NCBI GenBank assembly: GCA_903909925.1
Contig: CAIVXR010000005.1
Location: forward strand, 1-29,789
Length of the DNA stretch: 29,789 nt
Source: an uncultured beta proteobacterium
GTDB taxonomy: Bacteria > Pseudomonadota > Gammaproteobacteria > Burkholderiales > Burkholderiaceae
Direction: 5' to 3'
Shown here: one piece after another, positions 25,382 through 29,789 of the stretch
Position numbering within the stretch: the stretch's first letter is position 1
Layout: the number at the start of each line of letters is the position of its first letter
Translations under genes and position numbers: made by a program
The notes under the pieces: generated by a model
Told to the model about the DNA's origin: nothing
Seen by the model: only the letters and a program-made list of their open reading frames with translations
Database searches by the model: none

Positions 25382-25996
25382 ATGAAACTAATCGGATCCC
25401 TTACAAGCCCCTATGTACGCAAAGTACGCATTGTTTTTTCAGAGAAAAAGGTTGATGTTGACCTTGAATTAGATAACGTTTGGGCGGCAGACACAAAAAT
25501 AGCCAATTCCAACCCGCTCGGGAAGGTTCCCTGCCTCATTCTGGACGATGGCGAGGCTCTCTATGACTCTCGGGTTATCGCTGAATACGCTGATGCCCTA
25601 AGCCCCGTAAGCAAGCTCATTCCAGTTGATAGCCGCGAGCGTGCGAGCGTGAAAACCTGGGAAGCCCTGGCTGACGGAATTATGGATGCCGGCATTTTAG
25701 GCCGACTAGAGCGCACTTGGCGCCCAGCCGACCAACAGAGTTCAGCTTGGGTAGATCGGCAGATGGGCAAGATTCATACTTCCCTGCGTCAAATGTCCGA
25801 GTTTTTAGGCGGGAATGCTTGGTGCCATGGCAACCAAATGACACTCGCTGATATTGCAATAGGTTGTGCACTTGGTTGGTTATTACTCCGCTTTCCGGAT
25901 GTGAAATGGCAAGCGCAATATCCAAACTTAGATCGCCTTTACCAAAAATTATTGCAGCGACCTTCTTTTATGGAGACTGAACCGCCAGCGGCGTAA
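25382..25996 (+). CDS. Glutathione S-transferase family protein
   Basis: The 204-residue protein has the two GST domains. The N-terminal thioredoxin-like half begins MKLIGSLTSPYVRKVRIVFSEKK, with Ser/Thr residues in the position of the catalytic residue, then NPLGKVPCL and the glutathione gamma-glutamyl site LYDSRVIAEYAD. The C-terminal helical half contains MTLADIAIGCALGW with the conserved N-capping aspartate. It resembles the small YibF-like GSTs common in proteobacteria; the physiological substrate is unknown. The frame stays open to 25331 upstream, but the ATG at 25382 is where GST homology starts, and a -10 lies just before it. It is divergent from purB and converges with mnmA. Confidence 0.9.
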   Translation: MKLIGSLTSPYVRKVRIVFSEKKVDVDLELDNVWAADTKIANSNPLGKVPCLILDDGEALYDSRVIAEYADALSPVSKLIPVDSRERASVKTWEALADGIMDAGILGRLERTWRPADQQSSAWVDRQMGKIHTSLRQMSEFLGGNAWCHGNQMTLADIAIGCALGWLLLRFPDVKWQAQYPNLDRLYQKLLQRPSFMETEPPAA

Positions 25997-26019
25997 TCAG
26001 ATTGAATTACTGATTGGGA

Positions 26020-27129
26020 TTAGGCAGAAATAATTCCGCCACCCAAACAAATATCGCCGTCATATAGAACGGCTGATTGTCCTGGTGTAACTGCCCATTG
26101 TGCCTCTGGAAAATTCAGGCTGAAATTTAACGGAATATTACCTGTGTTTAATACGCAAGTTGAATCAACTTGACGATAACGCGTCTTTGCAGAGTAGTTT
26201 CCAGAAACTGGGGCGGCGCCTGCAATCCAACTTGCATCAATAGCCTCCAGCTTATTAGCCAGTAACCAAGGATGCTCATGGCCTTGCGCTACATATAGCG
26301 TGTTATTTGCCATATCCTTACGCGCTACGTACCAAGCATCTCCGTTGCCATCCTGGCTTCCACCCAGGCCTATTCCTTTACGCTGGCCTAAGGTGAAAAA
26401 GGCCAAACCCATATGCTCCCCAACAGTCTTACCATCTGGCGTTTTAATGGGGCCAGGAGTGCGTGGCAAGTAACGGTTTAAGAATTCTCGAAACGGGCGC
26501 TCGCCAATAAAACAAATTCCAGTACTGTCTTTTTTACGCGCATTATGCAAACCAATTTTTTCAGCAATCTTACGGACTTCCGTTTTTGGAATTTCTCCTA
26601 ATGGAAATAAAACATTTGCTAATTGCTGTTGCGTTAAACGATGCAAAAAGTAACTCTGGTCTTTACTTGCATCTATCGCTTTTAATAATTGAACTTTGTC
26701 GCCCTCATGACGCACTCTAGCGTAGTGCCCAGTAGCAATTGCATCAGCGCCCAAACTCATAGCGTGATCTAAAAAAGCTTTAAATTTAATTTCGGCATTA
26801 CACAGGACATCGGGGTTAGGGGTTCGCCCTGCAGCGTATTCACGCAAGAACTCAGCGAATACACGCTCCCGGTATTCCGCAGCAAAATTGACTGCCTCCA
26901 CATCGATTCCGATCAAATCGGCAACCGAGACAACATCTAGCCAATCCTGGCGGGAAGAGCAATATTCATCGTTATCATCATCTTCCCAATTTTTCATAAA
27001 TAGGCCAATAACCTCATAACCCTGCTCTTTAAGCATCCAGGCAGCTACTGACGAATCTACCCCTCCAGACATGCCAATAACGACTTTGGAGTACTTTTTA
27101 GGAGATTTCAAGGGACTTTTAGCAGGCAT
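26020..27129 (-). CDS. mnmA: tRNA-specific 2-thiouridylase MnmA
   Basis: MnmA adds sulfur at position 2 of the wobble uridine in tRNAs for Lys, Glu and Gln. Counting from ATG 27129 the protein has 369 residues (E. coli 368). The PP-loop SGGVDSS is at residues 21-27, the catalytic nucleophile Cys110 is in NPDVLCNAEIKF, and Cys206 in DSTGICFIGERPF provides the second redox cysteine; GLGGSQDG and the C-terminal PGQSAVLYDGDICLGGGII also fit. The frame stays open to a TTG at 27207, but that extension is not family-like. The upstream region is pyrimidine-rich, so no ribosome binding site supports either start. TATAGT at 27172-27177 (minus) could be its -10. Confidence 0.95.
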   Translation of the reverse strand: MPAKSPLKSPKKYSKVVIGMSGGVDSSVAAWMLKEQGYEVIGLFMKNWEDDDNDEYCSSRQDWLDVVSVADLIGIDVEAVNFAAEYRERVFAEFLREYAAGRTPNPDVLCNAEIKFKAFLDHAMSLGADAIATGHYARVRHEGDKVQLLKAIDASKDQSYFLHRLTQQQLANVLFPLGEIPKTEVRKIAEKIGLHNARKKDSTGICFIGERPFREFLNRYLPRTPGPIKTPDGKTVGEHMGLAFFTLGQRKGIGLGGSQDGNGDAWYVARKDMANNTLYVAQGHEHPWLLANKLEAIDASWIAGAAPVSGNYSAKTRYRQVDSTCVLNTGNIPLNFSLNFPEAQWAVTPGQSAVLYDGDICLGGGIISA

Positions 27130-27265
27130 CACAGAAGAAAAGGGGTATTCAGTAAAAAAATGCGAAAATGAACTATAAACAGATAGACCCCATTGTAGAA
27201 GTCTCAACCCGACTTCACAGGATTGTAGGCAAAACTAGAGCCAGCAAACCTAGGGGCTAAGGAAA

Positions 27266-27278
27266 TAGGTAAAACCTA
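27266..27278 (+). promoter_or_regulatory. 13-bp inverted repeat upstream of pntAA, possible operator
   Basis: TAGGT AAA ACCTA is a perfect 5-bp inverted repeat around a 3-base centre. It sits 11 bp upstream of the -10-like TATAAAAT at 27290-27297, that is in the place of the -35, where no consensus -35 is present. This suggests a binding site for a regulator; the protein is unknown. Confidence 0.35.
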
Positions 27279-27289
27279 CCTTGTTTATC

Positions 27290-27297
27290 TATAAAAT
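27290..27297 (+). promoter_or_regulatory. Candidate -10 element of the pnt operon
   Basis: TATAAAAT lies 35 bp before the pntAA ATG. Transcription from here would give a leader of roughly 30 bases that includes the GGAG ribosome binding site. TTTAAA at 27304-27309, 17 bp after TTGTTT at 27281, is an alternative. Confidence 0.4.
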
Positions 27298-27321
27298 AGA
27301 CTTTTTAAAAATTTTGCTTTT

Positions 27322-27325
27322 GGAG
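27322..27325 (+). promoter_or_regulatory. Shine-Dalgarno sequence of pntAA
   Basis: GGAG lies 7 nt before the ATG at 27333. A second ATG at 27328 is in another frame and only 2 nt away from it, so 27333 is the real start. Confidence 0.75.
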
Positions 27326-27332
27326 ACATGCC

Positions 27333-28466
27333 ATGCGCATAGGAGTGCCGCTGGAAACAAGGCCTGGGGAAACTCGAGTAGCCGCCACACCAGAAACCAT
27401 AAAAAAACTGATCGGCCAAGGTCATAGCGTCCTTATTCAAAAAGATGCGGGCGTTAAGGCTAGTCAACCAGACTCAGCATATGAAGCTGTAGGTGCTACT
27501 GTAGGTAGCGCAGCTGATGCATTTGGTGCCGAGATCGTGCTTAAAGTGCGCGCTCCGGAAACGGCTGAGCTTAAACAAATTAAATCTGGCAGCGTGCTCA
27601 TCGGCATGCTTGATCCATTTGATAACGACAACATTGCTGCGATGGCTGCGCAAGGTGTGACAGCATTCTCCTTAGAAGCTGCCCCGCGGACCACTCGTGC
27701 TCAAAGCATGGACGTACTGTCATCACAAGCAAACATTGCCGGATACAAGGCTGTAATGCTTGCTGCAAATGAATATCAACGCTTCATGCCAATGTTGATG
27801 ACTGCCGCCGGCACTGTTAAAGCAGCTCGCGTACTCATCTTGGGTGCTGGTGTTGCTGGCCTGCAAGCCATCGCTACTGCAAAACGTCTAGGTGCTGTCA
27901 TTGAAGCCTCTGATGTTCGTCCTGCTGCTAAAGAGCAAATTGAATCTTTAGGTGGCAAATTTGTTGATGTTCCTTACGAAACAGATGAAGAGCGTGAAAT
28001 TGCTAAGGGCGTTGGCGGTTATGCGCGTCCAATGCCAGAGGCTTGGATGAAGCGTCAAGCAGCTTTGGTTGCGGAACGTGCGCAGCAAGCTGACATTGTC
28101 ATCACTACCGCGCTAATCCCAGGACGCAAGCCGCCAGTCTTATTGCACAGCGATACCGTTACCAATATGAAACCGGGTTCTATCGTGATCGATATTGCTG
28201 CTGGTCGTGGTGATAACGGATCTGGTAATTGCCCGCTTACTCAAGCCGATAAGATCGTTGAAGTGAATGGCGTGAAGATTGTTGGCTATACCAATCTTGC
28301 AAGCATGGTTGCAGCAGATGCATCGGCACTCTATGCGCGTAACTTAATCGACTTCATGAAGCTGATTGTTGATAAAGATGCGAAATTAGTTATCCCGACT
28401 GATGACGATATCGTTACTGCTTGCTTAATGTGTCGTGATGGTCAAGCCATCCGTAAAAACTCATAA
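27333..28466 (+). CDS. pntAA: NAD(P) transhydrogenase subunit alpha part 1 (NAD(H)-binding domain I)
   Basis: This soluble subunit binds NAD(H) in the proton-translocating transhydrogenase, which makes NADPH from NADH and NADP using the membrane potential. The 377 residues correspond to domain I: IGVPLETRPGETRVA at the N-terminus, the QSMDVLSSQANIAGYKAV block near residues 122-139, the Rossmann loop VLILGAGVAGLQA near residues 167-179, and PGRKPPVLL and GSIVIDIAAGRGDNGSGN. As in Rhodospirillum rubrum, the alpha chain is split so that the membrane part is the separate pntAB, unlike the fused E. coli PntA. The 24-bp gap to pntAB and the shared strand indicate one operon. Confidence 0.95.
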   Translation: MRIGVPLETRPGETRVAATPETIKKLIGQGHSVLIQKDAGVKASQPDSAYEAVGATVGSAADAFGAEIVLKVRAPETAELKQIKSGSVLIGMLDPFDNDNIAAMAAQGVTAFSLEAAPRTTRAQSMDVLSSQANIAGYKAVMLAANEYQRFMPMLMTAAGTVKAARVLILGAGVAGLQAIATAKRLGAVIEASDVRPAAKEQIESLGGKFVDVPYETDEEREIAKGVGGYARPMPEAWMKRQAALVAERAQQADIVITTALIPGRKPPVLLHSDTVTNMKPGSIVIDIAAGRGDNGSGNCPLTQADKIVEVNGVKIVGYTNLASMVAADASALYARNLIDFMKLIVDKDAKLVIPTDDDIVTACLMCRDGQAIRKNS

Positions 28467-28490
28467 ACAAATTTAGACTAAGGAAATATT

Positions 28491-28829
28491 ATGGATCTCG
28501 CTGCTTTTCAAAGCATCCTCACAGTCCAAAACATCACCGTGTTTGTATTGGCTATTTTTGTTGGCTACCACGTGGTTTGGAACGTTACACCTGCATTGCA
28601 TACTCCATTGATGGCCGTTACTAACGCCATTTCAGGAATCATCATTGTTGGCGCACTTCTTCAAACCGAAGTTATTGGTGGTGATGAAATCACGCTAACT
28701 AGCATCATTGGTGCTGTTGCAGTATTTCTGGCTTCCATCAATATTTTTGGTGGCTTTATGGTCACCCGTCGCATGCTGGAGATGTTCAAGAAGAAAGCTC
28801 CTAAAGCGGATGCGGCTGGAACTAAATAA
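28491..28829 (+). CDS. pntAB: NAD(P) transhydrogenase subunit alpha part 2 (membrane domain)
   Basis: The 112-residue protein has three to four membrane segments between about residues 14 and 95 and a lysine-rich C-terminus. TPLMAVTNAISGIIIVGAL and FGGFMVTRRMLEMF match the proton-channel part contributed by the alpha chain in split transhydrogenases. AAGGA at 28480-28484 is a good ribosome binding site. It lies between pntAA and pntB, the standard order for the three-subunit enzyme. Confidence 0.95.
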   Translation: MDLAAFQSILTVQNITVFVLAIFVGYHVVWNVTPALHTPLMAVTNAISGIIIVGALLQTEVIGGDEITLTSIIGAVAVFLASINIFGGFMVTRRMLEMFKKKAPKADAAGTK

Positions 28830-28862
28830 AACTAGAACAAGATCTATATAGAGACCAAACTT

Positions 28863-29789
28863 ATGTCAAACATAACTGCAATTTCCTATCTCATTTCCTC
28901 GGTGCTGTTTATTCTTGCTTTACGAGGCTTATCTTCACCAACCACTTCACGCCAGGGCAATACATTTGGCATGGTTGGCATGCTGCTTGCTGTCATTACA
29001 ACATTCTTTATCCCCGACTTTAAGCCAGTCTTTTCACTAATTATTGGGGCTGTTGTTGGTGGCGCAATTATTGGTACGATCGCAGCTAAGCAAGTTCAAA
29101 TGACCAAGATGCCTGAGCTCGTGGCATTGATGCACTCATTCGTTGGCTTATCAGCAGTACTTATTGCGATTGCCGCAGTATTTAATCCCGCACAAGCCCA
29201 TACTGGCGCCCAAAAGATTGAACTCTTTATTGGTGCATTTATTGGTGCGATTACCTTTACTGCCTCTATCATTGCTTTTGGTAAGCTATCCGGTAAGGTA
29301 AGCGGTAAACCAGTCACCTTCTCTGGTCAGCACTTACTCAACTTAGCCCTAGCTATTGCGATGGTTGGTGCAGGCATTGCTTATTACCTGGGCGATAGCC
29401 ACGCTGCTTTCTTAGCAATGTGTGCGATTGCATTGGTATTAGGTGTGACATTAATTATTCCTATTGGCGGCGCCGATATGCCCGTTGTGGTTTCGATGCT
29501 CAATAGCTATTCGGGTTGGGCTGCAGCAGGCATTGGCTTTACTTTGAACAACCCAGTGTTGATCATTGCTGGCGCTTGTGTAGGCTCTTCAGGTGCAATC
29601 CTGTCTTACATTATGTGTAAAGCAATGAATCGCTCTATCGTTGCAGTGTTACTCGGCGGCTTCGGTGCTGAGGCTGCTGCTGGCGGTGCTGATGATGGCA
29701 GCCCTAAGAACTACAAAACTGGTTCGCCAGAAGATGCTGCGTTCTTGATGGAAAATGCTGACACAGTGATTATTGTTCCTGGTTATGGA
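28863..29789 (+). CDS. pntB: NAD(P) transhydrogenase subunit beta (partial, runs off the window)
   Basis: The frame is open for 309 codons from ATG 28863 to the right edge with no stop. It begins MSNITAISYLISSVLFILAL and is almost entirely membrane helices, with SRQGNTFGMVGMLLAV, MPELVALMHSFVGLSAVL and the PntB hallmark GGADMPVVVSMLNSYSGWAAAGIGF. The window ends at IIVPGYG, the start of the NADP(H)-binding domain III motif, so about a third of the protein is missing. The PntAB stop is 33 bp upstream; TAGAGA is a modest ribosome binding site. Confidence 0.95.
   Translation, partial: MSNITAISYLISSVLFILALRGLSSPTTSRQGNTFGMVGMLLAVITTFFIPDFKPVFSLIIGAVVGGAIIGTIAAKQVQMTKMPELVALMHSFVGLSAVLIAIAAVFNPAQAHTGAQKIELFIGAFIGAITFTASIIAFGKLSGKVSGKPVTFSGQHLLNLALAIAMVGAGIAYYLGDSHAAFLAMCAIALVLGVTLIIPIGGADMPVVVSMLNSYSGWAAAGIGFTLNNPVLIIAGACVGSSGAILSYIMCKAMNRSIVAVLLGGFGAEAAAGGADDGSPKNYKTGSPEDAAFLMENADTVIIVPGYG

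Noticed and set aside
25995..26015. AATCAG...CTGATT inverted repeat between the GST gene and mnmA
   Set aside because: No T-run follows on either strand and the stem is only 6 bp.
27328..27342. A five-codon upstream frame (ATG to TAG) overlapping the pntAA start
   Set aside because: Its ATG is only 2 nt from the GGAG, too close for efficient initiation, while the pntAA ATG has 7 nt; the frame is most likely chance.
1..29789. Novel defence system, mobile element or biosynthetic cluster
   Set aside because: Every gene-sized frame is accounted for by a recognised core family, and there are no transposase, integrase, phage or array-like sequences. The unusual content is in the start-site arrangement, not in the proteins.

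Overview
The window looks like an ordinary housekeeping stretch of a compact betaproteobacterial chromosome, most likely Polynucleobacter or a close Burkholderiaceae relative. The reasons are: the order glnE / yhdP / nitrilase-family amidase / tldD / aroG; a three-subunit pntAA-pntAB-pntB transhydrogenase; glcDEF beside a PduO-type cobalamin adenosyltransferase; the queA-tgt-yajC-secD-secF run; moderate, slightly AT-leaning base composition; and very tight packing, with repeated 4-bp ATGA stop/start overlaps. The genus is inferred from gene content and style, not from a marker gene.

Layout. 1-147 (minus) is the N-terminus of glnE. 226-6721 (plus) holds yhdP (AsmA-like envelope protein), a C-N hydrolase and tldD, followed by aroG (DAHP synthase) to 7876. 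A strong hairpin terminator separates aroG from the convergent cobalamin adenosyltransferase gene (minus). From about 8518 a plus-strand operon runs through glcD-glcE-glcF (glycolate oxidase), a PLP-homeostasis protein (yggS family) and proC, to 14030. Then ubiA and recG (minus), divergent from queA-tgt-yajC-secD-secF (plus, 17018-22542: queuosine tRNA modification and Sec translocon accessory subunits). waaA and purB (minus) follow, divergent from a glutathione S-transferase gene (plus). mnmA (minus) is divergent from pntAA-pntAB-pntB (plus), where pntB runs off the end of the window. No gap without a gene exceeds 300 bases. I see no mobile element, tRNA, rRNA, CRISPR array or phage remnant.

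The most interesting signal is regulatory. At most transcription-unit heads that lack a Shine-Dalgarno sequence, a sigma70-like -10 hexamer sits 6 or 7 nt before the start codon: yhdP GATAAT-N7-ATG, aroG TAAAAT-N6-ATG, cobalamin adenosyltransferase TATAAT-N7-ATG, glcD TAAAAT-N7-ATG, ubiA GATAAT-N6-ATG, GST TATACT-N7-ATG, and more weakly glnE and recG. With usual -10 to +1 spacing the transcript would begin at or next to the A of the ATG, so these mRNAs would be leaderless. The heads with good Shine-Dalgarno sequences (yajC, purB, pntAA) lack this arrangement. The pattern is read directly from the sequence; leaderless translation is inference.

Functionally the genes are core: envelope lipid homeostasis (yhdP, waaA), protein export (yajC, secD, secF), tRNA modification (queA, tgt, mnmA), amino acid, purine and quinone synthesis (aroG, proC, purB, ubiA), repair (recG), redox balance (pnt) and glycolate use (glcDEF), the last fitting a freshwater bacterium that eats phytoplankton exudate.
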